A DNA stretch of 64,000 nucleotides, from positions 245,916-309,915 of the forward strand of contig NZ_RQJX01000001.1 in NCBI RefSeq assembly GCF_003850045.1, written 5' to 3'. Position 1 is the stretch's first letter; each line of letters starts with the position of its first letter. Shown piece after piece: positions 27,424-36,248 of the stretch. The notes beneath the pieces were generated by a model, which did not search any database, was not told the DNA's origin, and worked only from the letters and a program-made list of their open reading frames with translations. The position numbers and the translations under genes were made by a program. The DNA is from Aeromicrobium camelliae (lineage in GTDB: Bacteria > Actinomycetota > Actinomycetes > Propionibacteriales > Nocardioidaceae).

Positions 27424-27825
27424 TCAGCCGATGCTGGCGAGGAGTTCGGAGCATGCCTGCTCGCACGCGTGGCAAGCCTCGGCGCAGATCCGGCAGTGCT
27501 CGTGGTGGGTGGAGTGCCGCTCGCACTCCTCGCCGCAGGTCTTGCACGCCTGGATGCAGGCCTGCAGTTGAGCCTTGGTGATGTCGGCGTCATAGCTGGT
27601 GTGTCGCGAGAGAACCCGCGCGGTCGTAGCGCAGATGTCCGCGCAGTCGAGGTCGGTGCGGATGCAGTGGCGCAGATCGGCCACCATCTCCTCGCTCAGG
27701 CACGCGTCCGCGCACGCCGTGCAGGTCTGGCTGCAAGAGACGAGTGCGTTCACGGCGCGGGCGAGCAGGTCGCGATCGAGTCCGATGTCGTTCGGGTAGG
27801 CGTTGATCATCTCGGCGGTCTTCAT
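27424..27825 (-). CDS. csp: Four-helix-bundle copper-storage protein (Csp/DUF326)
   Basis: The 133 residues include 16 cysteines arranged as CxxxC and CxxC repeats along four helices (CSQTCTACADAC, CADIC, CIQACKTCGEEC, CRICAEACHACEQAC). That matches the Csp family, whose bundle interior is lined with thiolates that hold many Cu(I) ions. No signal peptide is seen, so it is probably a cytosolic Csp3-type store. AAGGAG precedes the ATG. No copper ATPase or CsoR gene is adjacent. Confidence 0.9.
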   Translation of the reverse strand: MKTAEMINAYPNDIGLDRDLLARAVNALVSCSQTCTACADACLSEEMVADLRHCIRTDLDCADICATTARVLSRHTSYDADITKAQLQACIQACKTCGEECERHSTHHEHCRICAEACHACEQACSELLASIG

Positions 27826-27997
27826 CAGCTTCTCCTTCTCACAGGTCCGCTTTCGACGCTAAGAGCGCTAGCCGGTGAGCGCATCTGGGGGGAGAATCGC
27901 AGTCGCGGGGTGGCTGCAGATCTCCCATGAGGTGTCGGAATATCTACTGAACCTGGTAATCCGCGGCTGCGGGGGGAGGGGGCTCGGGTCGGGGCGA

Positions 27998-28003
27998 TAA
28001 CCT
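27998..28003 (+). promoter_or_regulatory. -10-like element (TAACCT) of prfB
   Basis: TAACCT is 6 nt before the GTG at 28010. Confidence 0.45.
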
Positions 28004-28009
28004 TCGAGG

Positions 28010-29119
28010 GTGGCACTACCTGACCTGTCCGAACGCCTCAAGCACCTCGACGCGACGCTGACGTCGATCGAGAAGGTGCTCGACCTCGACAAGCTCCGCG
28101 CGGAGATCGCCGACCTGCAGGAGCAGGTGGGCGCCCCCGACCTGTGGGACGACCAGGCCAACGCCCAGCGCGTCACCGGCCGGCTCTCCGCCCTGCAGGC
28201 CGAGCTCGAGCGGGCGACGAACCTGCGTCAGCGGCTCGACGACGTCGAGGTCCTGCTCGAACTCGCCGCCGAGGAAGGCGACGAGGACTCCCGCGCCGAA
28301 GCCGAGGCCGAGATCAACCGGCTCGCCGGCTCGATCGAGAGCCTCGAGGTCCGCACCCTGTTGTCCGGCGAGTTCGACGAGCGCGAGGCGCTCGTGACCA
28401 TCCGCTCCGGCGCCGGCGGTGTCGACGCCGCGGACTTCGCCGAGATGCTGCAGCGCATGTACATCCGCTGGGCCGAGCGTCACGAGTACCCGGTCGAGGT
28501 CTACGACACCTCGTACGCGGAGGAGGCCGGTCTCAAGTCGACGACCTTCGCGGTCAAGGCCCCCTACGCCTACGGCACGCTCTCGGTCGAGTCCGGCACC
28601 CACCGCCTCGTGCGCATCTCGCCGTTCGACAACCAGGGCCGCCGCCAGACGTCGTTCGCCGCCGTCGAGGTCGTGCCGGTGCTGGAGGAGACCGACGAGA
28701 TCGACATCCCCGACGAGGAGATCCGTGTCGACGTCTACCGCTCCAGCGGCCCGGGCGGTCAGAGCGTCAACACCACCGACTCGGCGGTGCGCCTGACCCA
28801 CATCCCCACCGGTGTCGTGGTCAGCTGCCAGAACGAGAAGAGCCAGCTGCAGAACAAGGCCAGCGCCATGGTCATCCTCAAGGCGAAGCTGCTGGCGCTC
28901 AAGAAGGCCGAGGAGCGTGCCCAGCTCGACGAGCTGCGCGGCGACGTCCAGGCGTCTTGGGGTGACCAGATGCGCAACTACGTGCTCAATCCGTACCAGA
29001 TGGTCAAGGACCTGCGGACCGAGTACGAGACCGGCAACACGCAGGCCGTGCTCGACGGCGAGATCGACGACTTCATCGAGGCCGGCATCCGCTGGCGTCG
29101 GGGGCAGTCGCTCAACTGA
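28010..29119 (+). CDS. prfB: Peptide chain release factor 2
   Basis: RF2 terminates at UGA and UAA. The 369-residue protein contains the SPF tripeptide anticodon (ISPFDNQG) and the GGQ peptidyl-hydrolysis motif (residues 249-251). The whole coding region is one frame from GTG; the in-frame UGA and +1 frameshift site that autoregulate RF2 in many bacteria are absent. It is followed by a hairpin and the ftsE promoter, the same order as in mycobacteria. Confidence 0.97.
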   Translation: MALPDLSERLKHLDATLTSIEKVLDLDKLRAEIADLQEQVGAPDLWDDQANAQRVTGRLSALQAELERATNLRQRLDDVEVLLELAAEEGDEDSRAEAEAEINRLAGSIESLEVRTLLSGEFDEREALVTIRSGAGGVDAADFAEMLQRMYIRWAERHEYPVEVYDTSYAEEAGLKSTTFAVKAPYAYGTLSVESGTHRLVRISPFDNQGRRQTSFAAVEVVPVLEETDEIDIPDEEIRVDVYRSSGPGGQSVNTTDSAVRLTHIPTGVVVSCQNEKSQLQNKASAMVILKAKLLALKKAEERAQLDELRGDVQASWGDQMRNYVLNPYQMVKDLRTEYETGNTQAVLDGEIDDFIEAGIRWRRGQSLN

Positions 29120-29123
29120 GCGC

Positions 29124-29154
29124 GGGCGGTCGTACGTCACACGCGCGACCGCCC
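29124..29154 (+). terminator. Terminator-like hairpin after prfB
   Basis: GGGCGGTCG (29124-29132) pairs with CGACCGCCC (29146-29154). GGCTTTTCTC follows 11 bases later, just before the ftsE -10. Confidence 0.5.
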
Positions 29155-29184
29155 CGCCTCCCGGCTTTTCTCAGGTGCCGGGCC

Positions 29185-29190
29185 TACACT
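29185..29190 (+). promoter_or_regulatory. -10-like element (TACACT) of ftsE
   Basis: TACACT is 7 nt before the GTG at 29198. Confidence 0.45.
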
Positions 29191-29197
29191 CGTTCGA

Positions 29198-29887
29198 GTG
29201 ATTCGCTTCGACAAGGTCAGCAAGACCTACCCCGGGCAGAAGCGCGCGGCCCTCGACGGCATCGATCTCGAGGTCACCAAGGGCGAGTTCGTCTTCCTCG
29301 TCGGCGCCTCCGGTTCGGGCAAGTCCACCTTCTTGCGACTCATCCTCCGCGAGACGCGCCCCAGCACCGGCAACGTGTACGTCGCCGGCAAGGAGATCAA
29401 CAAGCTGTCGTCGTGGAAGGTGCCCAAGCTCCGCCGCGAGATCGGCACGGTGTTCCAGGACTTCCGGTTGCTGCCGAACAAGTCCGTCACCGAGAACGTC
29501 GCCTTCGCGCTCCAGGTCATCGGCAAGTCGCGCCAGGAGATCGACGAGCTCGTCCCGGAGACGCTCGAACTCGTCGGGCTCGAGGGCAAGGGCCACCGTA
29601 TGCCCGAAGAGCTGTCCGGCGGTGAGCAGCAGCGCGTTGCGATCGCCCGCGCCTTCGTCAACCGGCCCAAGATCCTCATCGCCGACGAGCCCACCGGCAA
29701 CCTCGACCCGGCCACGAGCGTCGGCATCATGAAGCTGCTGGACCGGATCAACCGGACCGACACGACCGTCATCATGGCGACCCACGACTCCTCGATCGTC
29801 GATCAGATGCGTAAGCGCGTCATCGAGCTCAACGAGGGCCGCCTTGTGCGCGATGAAGCCCGCGGCATCTACGGCTACCAGAACTGA
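29198..29887 (+). CDS. ftsE: Cell division ATP-binding protein FtsE
   Basis: FtsE is the ATPase of the FtsEX complex that transmits divisome state across the membrane to activate cell-wall hydrolases. The 229-residue ABC protein has Walker [10 protein letters not shown], the Q-loop VFQDFRLL, signature LSGGEQQR and Walker [12 protein letters not shown]. It is five bases upstream of ftsX. GTG start with a -10 hexamer immediately before it. Confidence 0.97.
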   Translation: MIRFDKVSKTYPGQKRAALDGIDLEVTKGEFVFLVGASGSGKSTFLRLILRETRPSTGNVYVAGKEINKLSSWKVPKLRREIGTVFQDFRLLPNKSVTENVAFALQVIGKSRQEIDELVPETLELVGLEGKGHRMPEELSGGEQQRVAIARAFVNRPKILIADEPTGNLDPATSVGIMKLLDRINRTDTTVIMATHDSSIVDQMRKRVIELNEGRLVRDEARGIYGYQN

Positions 29888-29892
29888 GACCC

Positions 29893-30807
29893 ATGCGAGC
29901 GATCCTCTCTGAACTTCGCGCGAGCCTGTCGCGCAACACCTCGATGACGATCTCCCTGATCGTCACGATGTCCGTCTCCTTGATGCTGGCGTCCCTGGGC
30001 CTGCTGATCCAGGCCCAGGCCGACCGCACCGAGCGGTACTTCGGTGACCGCCTCCAGTTGCAGGTCAACCTGTGCACCAAGAACTCGCCCGCCGCCACGT
30101 GCGTCGGGGGAGTGGCGACCGACGAGCAGAAGCTGGCCGTGCAGGACGCCCTCGACTCCAACCCGGAGGTCAAGAGCTTCTCGGTGCGTTCTCCGGAGGA
30201 CAACTTCGAGCAGGCCCGTGAGCTGCTCGGCCAGACCGACACGGGCCGCAAGCAGCTCGAGACGCTCGGTCCGGACTCGTTCCCCGAGTCGTACTTCGTC
30301 ACCCTCAACGACCCGCAGGACTTCGACGGCGTCGTGAGTCAGGTGTCGGGCATGGACGGCGTGGGCAACGTCAACTCCCTGCGCGAGCTGCTCGGTCCGC
30401 TGTTCGAGATGCTCGACAAGCTGCAGTGGGCGTCTCTCGGCACCGCGCTGCTGCTCATCGTCGCGGCGATTCTGCAGGTGTCGAACACGATCCGGATGAC
30501 CGCGTTCGCGCGGCGCCGCGAGATCGGCATCATGCGCCTCGTCGGCGCATCGAGCTGGCACATCCAGTTGCCGTTCGTCCTCGAGTCGCTGGTCGCCGCG
30601 CTCGTCTCCGCGGCCCTGGCGGCCAGCGGTCTGGCGGCGTTCATGCACTTCGTCGTCTACGGCTACCTGCGCGACACGCTCGGCACCATCACCACGTGGG
30701 TGCGATGGCAGGACGCGTTCGTCGTGATGGGCTGGACCACCGCCCTGTCGATCGTCCTCGCTCTCATCCCGACGCTGGTCATGACGCGCAAATACCTCAA
30801 CGTCTGA
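29893..30807 (+). CDS. ftsX: Cell division protein FtsX
   Basis: The 304-residue FtsX has one N-terminal helix, a large extracytoplasmic loop (about residues 45-170) that contacts the hydrolase, and three C-terminal helices in an FtsX/MacB fold (FARRREIGIMRLVGASSWHI). The loop holds two cysteines (CTKNSPAATC) that may form a disulfide. The next gene encodes a coiled-coil M23 protein, the expected activator or target of this loop. Confidence 0.95.
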   Translation: MRAILSELRASLSRNTSMTISLIVTMSVSLMLASLGLLIQAQADRTERYFGDRLQLQVNLCTKNSPAATCVGGVATDEQKLAVQDALDSNPEVKSFSVRSPEDNFEQARELLGQTDTGRKQLETLGPDSFPESYFVTLNDPQDFDGVVSQVSGMDGVGNVNSLRELLGPLFEMLDKLQWASLGTALLLIVAAILQVSNTIRMTAFARRREIGIMRLVGASSWHIQLPFVLESLVAALVSAALAASGLAAFMHFVVYGYLRDTLGTITTWVRWQDAFVVMGWTTALSIVLALIPTLVMTRKYLNV

Positions 30808-30885
30808 TCGAAGGTTCTCCGCGCGTCCTGGTCATCTGGGCGCGAGCATGACGTAGAGTCACACCAGTCACACAAGTTCGATTCC

Positions 30886-30903
30886 GTCCCACACCCGTGG
30901 GAC
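30886..30903 (+). promoter_or_regulatory. Hairpin in the 5' leader of the M23 endopeptidase gene
   Basis: GTCCCAC-ACCC-GTGGGAC forms a 7-bp stem 28 bases before the ATG at 30931. TAGAGT (30853-30858) upstream could be the -10, so this transcript would have a leader of about 70 nt, unlike most genes here. Confidence 0.35.
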
Positions 30904-30930
30904 CTTCCCCGGATCGAGGATGTCTGGACG

Positions 30931-32238
30931 ATGCTCGCGTCAGCACGTAAACCACTGCTGGCGGCGTTGCTCATGGTCGGCCTGCTGGCCGGCTTCGCAG
31001 CGCCGTCGGCCTTTGCCGATTCCAAGGACGACCTGCGCCGCCAGCAGGGACAAGTCGACGAGAAGCGCCAGCAGGCGCAGCGCGAGTTGGAGCACTCCAC
31101 CGCCAGGTTCCAGGAGGCCAACGCCGCGCTGAACGCGGCCAGCGCCCGGCTGCGTGAGGCCGAGACGGTGCTCGGTCAGACCCGCGGCGAACTCGCCGTG
31201 GCCCAGGCGCGCGACGCCGAACTGCGCGAGGAACTGGCCAAGGCCGAGGCCGAACTCGACGCGGCCGAGGAGAGGGTGGCGAAGGCGGAGAAGGACCTCG
31301 CCGCCTCCGAGGCGGAGGTGGAGCAGTTCGCGGTCGACAGCGTCATGCAGGGCGATCAGGGGCTCCGGGCCTTCGGTGGTCTGCTGCAGGGTGAGGACCC
31401 CAACGTCTTCTCCGAGCGCGTCCAGATCAACAGTTCGATCGGCGACGCCCAACTCGCCAAGATGCAAGAACTCGAGGCCTCGCGCGTCATGCTCGAACTC
31501 GAGCGTCAGCGCGTCGAGAAGCTGCGCGACCAGGTCGCGGCCCAGAAGAAGGAAGCCGAGGCCAACGTCGCCCGCATGCAGGAACTGACTGCGCAGGCCG
31601 AGGCGCAGGCTGCGCAGGTCTCCGAACTCGTCAGCACGCGCCAGGCCGCGCAGGCGGAAGCCAATGCGGCTCGCCAGGAGGACCAGCGCTTGCTCGCCGC
31701 TCTCGAAGCCGAGCGCGCTGCGCTGCAGAACCGGATCAACGCGATCGTGGCCGAGGAACTCCGCAAGGCCCGCGAGGCTGCTGCCGCCGGCGGTGGCGGC
31801 GGTGGCGGTGGTGGTGGCGGCGGTGGTGGCGGCGGCGGGGGAGGTAACTCCCTCAGCTACCCGGTCAGCGGTCCGATCACCTCGCCTTACGGCATGCGCC
31901 TGCACCCGGTCACCGGCGTGTACAAGCTGCACGACGGCACGGACTTCGGCGTCGGCTGCGGCACGCCGATCCGCGCCGCCGCGTCCGGCACGATCATCCA
32001 GCAATACTTCAACGCCGGTTACGGCAACCGGGTGATCATCAACCACGGCGTGATGCGCGGCGCCAGCGTCATCACGACGTACAACCACTTGTCGGGGTAC
32101 GCGCGCGGGACGGGCCAGTACGTCAACCGCGGGGACGTCATCGGCTACGTCGGCACGACCGGCTACTCCACGGGCTGCCACCTGCACTTCATGGTGCTGC
32201 AGAACGGCCAGACCGTGAACCCGATGGGTTGGCTCTGA
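30931..32238 (+). CDS. Coiled-coil M23 (LytM) peptidoglycan endopeptidase, FtsEX-linked
   Basis: The 435-residue secreted protein has a signal peptide (cut near ADS, residue 30), a long coiled coil (about 32-280), 19 consecutive glycines, and a C-terminal peptidase M23 domain. The zinc site is complete: His334 and Asp338 (LHDGTD) and His417-x-His419 (CHLHF). This is the EnvC/PcsB design, but with intact zinc ligands, so it is probably an active DD-endopeptidase. Position after ftsEX suggests control by FtsX. Confidence 0.93.
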   Translation: MLASARKPLLAALLMVGLLAGFAAPSAFADSKDDLRRQQGQVDEKRQQAQRELEHSTARFQEANAALNAASARLREAETVLGQTRGELAVAQARDAELREELAKAEAELDAAEERVAKAEKDLAASEAEVEQFAVDSVMQGDQGLRAFGGLLQGEDPNVFSERVQINSSIGDAQLAKMQELEASRVMLELERQRVEKLRDQVAAQKKEAEANVARMQELTAQAEAQAAQVSELVSTRQAAQAEANAARQEDQRLLAALEAERAALQNRINAIVAEELRKAREAAAAGGGGGGGGGGGGGGGGGGGNSLSYPVSGPITSPYGMRLHPVTGVYKLHDGTDFGVGCGTPIRAAASGTIIQQYFNAGYGNRVIINHGVMRGASVITTYNHLSGYARGTGQYVNRGDVIGYVGTTGYSTGCHLHFMVLQNGQTVNPMGWL

Positions 32239-32244
32239 GACAAT
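32239..32244 (+). promoter_or_regulatory. -10-like element (GACAAT) of smpB
   Basis: GACAAT is 6 nt before the ATG at 32251 and lies right after the stop of the M23 gene. Confidence 0.4.
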
Positions 32245-32250
32245 GGACGT

Positions 32251-32724
32251 ATGGCCAAGGAGACCGGTCGCAAGCTGATCGCGCAGAACAAGAAGGCACG
32301 CCACGACTACCACATCGAGGACACCTTCGAGGCGGGCCTCGTGCTCACGGGTACCGAGGTCAAGTCGCTGCGCGCCGGACGCGCCTCACTCGTCGACGGT
32401 TTCGGGGAGATCGACAACGGCGAGGCGTGGTTGCTGCAGGTGCACATCCCGCACTACGACAACGGCACCTGGACCAATCACGAGACGCGGCGCAAGCGCA
32501 AGATGCTCCTGCACCGGTCCGAGATCGAGAAGATCGACCAGCGCACGCAAGCCAAGGGCCTGACGCTGGTGCCGCTGTCGCTGTACTTCAAGGACGGCAG
32601 AGCCAAGGTCGAAATCGCACTGGCCCGCGGTAAGAAGGAGTTCGACAAGCGCCACGCGATCGCGGAGCGGCAGGCCAAGCGCGAGGTCGAGCGCGAGATG
32701 GGCCGCCGCTTCAAGGGCATGTGA
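32251..32724 (+). CDS. smpB: SsrA-binding protein SmpB
   Basis: SmpB carries tmRNA into stalled ribosomes and mimics the anticodon arm. The 157-residue protein has [35 protein letters not shown] and the basic C-terminal tail [14 protein letters not shown] that reads the empty mRNA channel. Its RNA partner, tmRNA, is encoded 950 bases downstream. The amidohydrolase gene overlaps its stop. Confidence 0.97.
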   Translation: MAKETGRKLIAQNKKARHDYHIEDTFEAGLVLTGTEVKSLRAGRASLVDGFGEIDNGEAWLLQVHIPHYDNGTWTNHETRRKRKMLLHRSEIEKIDQRTQAKGLTLVPLSLYFKDGRAKVEIALARGKKEFDKRHAIAERQAKREVEREMGRRFKGM

Positions 32725-33611
32725 TGCTGCGCGACGAGGACGTTCCGGGTCTGATCGAACGGCTGGGCATCCCGGGGATCGTGGACGTCCATGTGCACTT
32801 CATGGCGCCGCAGGTGCTCCGCAAAGTGTGGGCCTACTTCGACGCTGCCGGGCCCTTGCTGGGGCGTCCCTGGCCCATCACCTACCGCTGGAGTGACGAC
32901 GAGCGTGTCGCGCACCTGCGGTCGATGGGGGTCGCCGCGTTCTCGGCGCTGTCCTACGCGCACAAGCCGGGCGTCGCGACTTTCATGAACGACTGGAATC
33001 GCGACTTCGCCGCCCGGGTGCCCGACAGCCTGTGGTCCGGGACCTTCTATCCCGAGCCCGAGGCCGCCGACTACGTTCGGGCCTTGATCGGCGAAGGCGT
33101 CCAGGTCTTCAAGGCTCACCTTCAGGTCGGCGACTTCGCCGCGGACGACCCGCTGCTCGACCCTGTGTGGGCCGGGGTGGAGGAGTCCGGCGTCCCCGTC
33201 GTGCTGCACGCCGGTTCAGGCCCGGCTCCGGGCACCCACACGGGTCCTGGGGGCGTGGCCGACGTGCTGGCGCGGTACCCGCGACTCCCGCTGATCGTCG
33301 CTCATCTCGGGATGCCGGAGGTCCACGAGTTCCTCGATCTGGCCGAGAAGTACGAGAACGTGCATCTCGACACCACCATGGCGTTCGTCGGCTTCCTCGA
33401 CGACCACGCGATCCCCGACGGCGTCCCCGCCCGGTTGGCCGAGTTGTCCGACCGCATCGTCTTCGGCACCGACTTTCCCAACATCCCGTACGTCTACGCC
33501 CACCAGATCGAGGTGCTCGAGGGGCTCGGCCTCGGGGACGACTGGCTGCGGGCGGTGCTCTGGCACAACGGCGCCCGGCTCTTCCAGGTGGCTCCGCCCT
33601 CGACGGAATAG
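32721..33611 (+). CDS. Amidohydrolase family protein
   Basis: The 296-residue TIM-barrel protein belongs to the amidohydrolase-2 group: VDVHVHF (His24, His26), [20 protein letters not shown] and [10 protein letters not shown] provide the metal and catalytic residues. The group includes decarboxylases and lactone hydrolases such as ACMSD, and the substrate is not evident. GTG 32721 and ATG 32724 are both possible, and the gene overlaps smpB by up to four bases. Confidence 0.87.
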   Translation: MMLRDEDVPGLIERLGIPGIVDVHVHFMAPQVLRKVWAYFDAAGPLLGRPWPITYRWSDDERVAHLRSMGVAAFSALSYAHKPGVATFMNDWNRDFAARVPDSLWSGTFYPEPEAADYVRALIGEGVQVFKAHLQVGDFAADDPLLDPVWAGVEESGVPVVLHAGSGPAPGTHTGPGGVADVLARYPRLPLIVAHLGMPEVHEFLDLAEKYENVHLDTTMAFVGFLDDHAIPDGVPARLAELSDRIVFGTDFPNIPYVYAHQIEVLEGLGLGDDWLRAVLWHNGARLFQVAPPSTE

Positions 33612-33631
33612 GGTGGGGGCCGCCGGGGTTG

Positions 33632-33637
33632 TAGACT
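33632..33637 (+). promoter_or_regulatory. -10-like element (TAGACT) of the tmRNA gene
   Basis: TAGACT lies 37 nt before the mature 5' end, leaving a short precursor for RNase P removal. The nearby TTGACA at 33661 is downstream and not positioned as its -35. Confidence 0.4.
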
Positions 33638-33674
33638 GGTGAGAGCCGGTTCGCCGGTGATTGACAATTCCAGA

Positions 33675-34042
33675 GGGGCTGATCGGTTTCGACTGTGGTC
33701 GTTCGGATCAGGAGAAGCGGGTAGAGAAGGCAACGTCATCTCTTAAACGATCGTTGCAAACCCATAAGTGCCGAATCCAAGCGCACTGACTTCGCCCTCG
33801 CTGCCTGACAGCGACTGGTGAAGGGCAGACCCGGGAGCGTCCCCGTCCCGGATCGTCTGTCTCATCGAGGGGACTTGCTGGTCACGTCGTGCCGTAGGGC
33901 GTGACCGGGACTTTTCTACGGCTGAGCCTGTCGGTGACGCGTTCGTCCGAGCACCGGGGCTGAGAAAAGCGACAGACGGACTGCACCCGGAGAAGTCCTG
34001 ATTCAGCGCCAGAGGACCCGGGTTCGATTCCCGGCAGCTCCA
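33675..34042 (+). ncRNA. ssrA: tmRNA (SsrA)
   Basis: The 368-nt gene has the tRNA-like ends of tmRNA: GGGGCTG (33675-33681) with CAGCTCC (34035-34041), and GGTTCGATTCC as T-arm. The tag reading frame starts at GCC 33770 and encodes AESKRTDFALAA, then TGA (33806-33808). The ALAA end is the usual ClpXP degron. A 3' CCA is not encoded (A34042 is the discriminator). SmpB, the protein partner, lies just upstream, and a strong terminator follows. Confidence 0.96.
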
Positions 34043-34045
34043 CTC

Positions 34046-34081
34046 GTCAAAAGCCCCGGCCGCCCGGCCGGGGCTTTTGAC
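34046..34081 (+). terminator. Intrinsic terminator of ssrA
   Basis: Perfect 17-bp arms (34046-34062 and 34065-34081), with AAAAGCCCCGGCCG on one side and GGGGCTTTT on the other. The T-run lies inside the 3' arm. Confidence 0.85.
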
Positions 34082-34156
34082 GTGGTACACCACGAGTTCT
34101 GGGTGGTATTCGTCGGTGAGAGATGGATCACGACTGTTGGCCGCGCTCCGCCCTTG

Positions 34157-34175
34157 CCAGGTTAGGCACGCCTTT
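34157..34175. promoter_or_regulatory. Candidate iron box (IdeR/DtxR operator)
   Basis: AGGTTAGGC and the following CCT give 12 of 19 matches to the palindromic iron-box consensus TTAGGTTAGGCTAACCTAA. It lies about 80 bp before the siderophore-binding protein gene, where repression by Fe(II)-DtxR/IdeR is expected. Confidence 0.5.
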
Positions 34176-34254
34176 GTAAGGATCTCCTAAGCAGCGCCGC
34201 GGCTGGGATTCCGGCCCCGCGCTGTCGTTCTGTTACGACCGGAGGAGATTCTCG

Positions 34255-35247
34255 ATGTCTGTCCCTGTTCGCCGTCTCACGGCCACGCTCGGCGCCGGAG
34301 CGCTCGCCCTCGTACTCGCAGCCTGCGGCGGTGGAAGTTCGAGCGGGGACGAGGACACGACGGCCTCCACGGAGACCGTGACGATCGAGGACAACCACGG
34401 AACCGTCGAGGTGCCGGTGAAGCCGGAGCGCGTGGTGGCGCTCGACAACCACGTGTTCGAGACGCTCTCAGAGTGGGACGTCCCGCTTGTCGCGGCGCCG
34501 AAGGCGATCATGGGCAAGGATCTGTGGCCCGAGTACACCGACGACGAGGAGGTTCTCGACGTCGGATCGCACCGCGAACCGAATCTGGAATCGATCGTCG
34601 CCGCCGAGCCCGATCTGATCATCGGCGGCTTCCGCTTCAGCGAGTCCTACGACGAGATCAAGGCGCAGAACCCTGACGCCGTCGTGATCGAAATCGAGCC
34701 GCGTGAGGGCGAGGACCACGCGACCGAGCTCAAGCGTCAGGTGGAGATCCTCGGCAAGATCTTCGATCGCGAGGACGACGCCGAGGAGATCAACGCCGAG
34801 TACGACAACGCCGTGGCTGCGGCGAAGGACGCCTACAACGGTGAGGACACCGTCGTCGGACTCATCACCTCCGGCGGGGAGATCAGCTACAGCGCTCCGG
34901 TCACCGGTCGCAGCATCGGCGCTCTCTACCCGACGCTCGACCTGGTTCCGGCCATCGATCAGAAGGCCGACGACACCTCCCACGGCGACGACATCAGCGT
35001 CGAGGCCATCGCCGCCGCCAACCCGGACTGGATCGTCGTGCTCGACCGTGACGGCGCGGGGGTCGGCGAGGGTGAGTACCGCCCGGCCAAGGAGCTGATC
35101 GGCGAATCGCAGGCGCTCGCGTCGGTCACCGCGGTGACCGAGGACCAGGTCGTCTACCTCGATCCGAACTTCTACCTCACCGAGGACATCCAGGCGTACA
35201 CCTCGCTGTACCAGCAGCTCGCCGAAGCGTTCTCCGCGTCCGCCTGA
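34255..35247 (+). CDS. Iron-siderophore ABC transporter substrate-binding lipoprotein (FatB/CeuE-like)
   Basis: The 330-residue precursor has a lipoprotein signal with lipobox LAAC (Cys23) and then a class III periplasmic-binding fold (PERVVALDNHVFETLSEWDV, AAEPDLIIGGFRF, GEISYSAPVTGRSIGALY). The closest families are FatB/CeuE/YclQ, which bind catecholate siderophores such as petrobactin or enterobactin breakdown products. A GGAGGAG ribosome site is 7 nt before the ATG. It is the first gene of a four-gene importer with an upstream iron box. Confidence 0.92.
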   Translation: MSVPVRRLTATLGAGALALVLAACGGGSSSGDEDTTASTETVTIEDNHGTVEVPVKPERVVALDNHVFETLSEWDVPLVAAPKAIMGKDLWPEYTDDEEVLDVGSHREPNLESIVAAEPDLIIGGFRFSESYDEIKAQNPDAVVIEIEPREGEDHATELKRQVEILGKIFDREDDAEEINAEYDNAVAAAKDAYNGEDTVVGLITSGGEISYSAPVTGRSIGALYPTLDLVPAIDQKADDTSHGDDISVEAIAAANPDWIVVLDRDGAGVGEGEYRPAKELIGESQALASVTAVTEDQVVYLDPNFYLTEDIQAYTSLYQQLAEAFSASA

Positions 35248-35264
35248 GTGATCCCTTCGTGGTG

Positions 35265-36248
35265 ATGACGTCACCGCCGACCGCCGCCACCAGCTCGCCG
35301 AGCTGGTGGCGGCGGTCCGGTGGTCTGATGGCGCTCGCCGTGGTCACGGCGGGCCTTGTCGTGCTCTCGCTGTTCGTCGGCGTGTACGACCTCGGTGCCG
35401 AAGGCGGCGGCGAGATGTTCCAGATCACGCGCGTGCCGCGCACGCTCGCGCTGGTCCTGGCCGGCAGCGCGATGGCGGTCAGCGGGCTCGTCCTGCAGCA
35501 ACTGACACAGAACCGCTTCGTCGAACCGACGACGACCGGCACGAGCGAGTGGGCGGCACTCGGCCTCCTCGTCTCGGTGATCGTCGTGCCCTCGGCCGGT
35601 CTCACCGAGCGGATGATCATCGCCAGCGTCTCGGCCTTCCTCGGGACGATGATCTTCATGGCGATCCTGCGCCGGGTGCAGCTGCGGACCACGCTGATCG
35701 TCCCGATCGTCGGCATCATGCTGGGCGCCGTCGTCAGCGCGCTGACGACCCTGATCGCGATCTCCACGAACTACCTGCAGATGCTCGGCACCTGGTTCAT
35801 GGGCAGTTTCACGAGCGTGGTGCGCGGCCAGTACGAGGTGCTCTGGGTGGTCGCGGCGGTCTGCGCGGCGATCTTCCTGCTCGCCGACCGGCTGACCGTC
35901 GCCGGTCTCGGCAAAGACGTCTCGACGAACGTCGGCCTCAACTACGAGCGCGTGCTGCTGCTCGGCACGCTCATGGTCTCGGTCGCGACGGGCGTCACCA
36001 CCGTCGTCGTCGGGTTCCTGCCGTTCATCGGGCTCATCGTTCCCAACGTGGTCTCCATGCTCCGCGGCGACGATCTGCGGTCCAACCTCCCCTGGGTCTG
36101 CCTCGGGGGAGTGGCGATCGTGACCGCCAGCGACCTCGTCGGCCGGACGATCCGCATGCCCTTCGAGGTGCCCGCCTCGGTGATCCTCGGTGTCCTCGGC
36201 GCGGCCGGGTTCATCGCGCTCGTCCTGCGATTGAGGCGTCATGGCTGA
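35265..36248 (+). CDS. Iron-siderophore ABC transporter permease 1 (FecCD/FatD-like)
   Basis: This is one of two FecCD-type permeases, with about nine hydrophobic helices and the family segments RVPRTLALVLAGSAMAVSG and GFLPFIGLIVPNVVSMLRG. From ATG 35265 it is 327 residues. ATG 35328 is an alternative that would put the 35280-35316 hairpin outside the coding region. In the FatD/CeuB/YclN branch the permeases are two separate chains, as here. It overlaps permease 2. Confidence 0.92.
   Translation: MTSPPTAATSSPSWWRRSGGLMALAVVTAGLVVLSLFVGVYDLGAEGGGEMFQITRVPRTLALVLAGSAMAVSGLVLQQLTQNRFVEPTTTGTSEWAALGLLVSVIVVPSAGLTERMIIASVSAFLGTMIFMAILRRVQLRTTLIVPIVGIMLGAVVSALTTLIAISTNYLQMLGTWFMGSFTSVVRGQYEVLWVVAAVCAAIFLLADRLTVAGLGKDVSTNVGLNYERVLLLGTLMVSVATGVTTVVVGFLPFIGLIVPNVVSMLRGDDLRSNLPWVCLGGVAIVTASDLVGRTIRMPFEVPASVILGVLGAAGFIALVLRLRRHG
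35280..35316 (+). promoter_or_regulatory. Intercistronic hairpin between binding protein and permease genes
   Basis: Perfect 18-bp arms (35280-35297 and 35299-35316, core CCGCCGCCACCAGCTCG) with a one-base loop, 32 bases after the binding-protein stop. It may limit read-through or protect the upstream mRNA so that binding protein outnumbers permease. Confidence 0.55.

Noticed and set aside
28010..28100. Possible RF2 programmed frameshift site at the prfB start
   Set aside because: The coding region is one uninterrupted frame from the GTG, with no in-frame TGA or slippery CUU UGA sequence near the beginning.
31793..31849. Poly-glycine tract in the M23 gene as a frameshifting or assembly problem
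   Set aside because: The frame stays open on both sides, mixed GGC/GGT/GGG codons are used, and the downstream peptidase domain is intact, so it is a real hinge.
33661..33666. TTGACA as the -35 of the tmRNA promoter
   Set aside because: It lies after the probable -10 (33632) and only 9 bases before the mature 5' end, so its -10 would fall inside the RNA.
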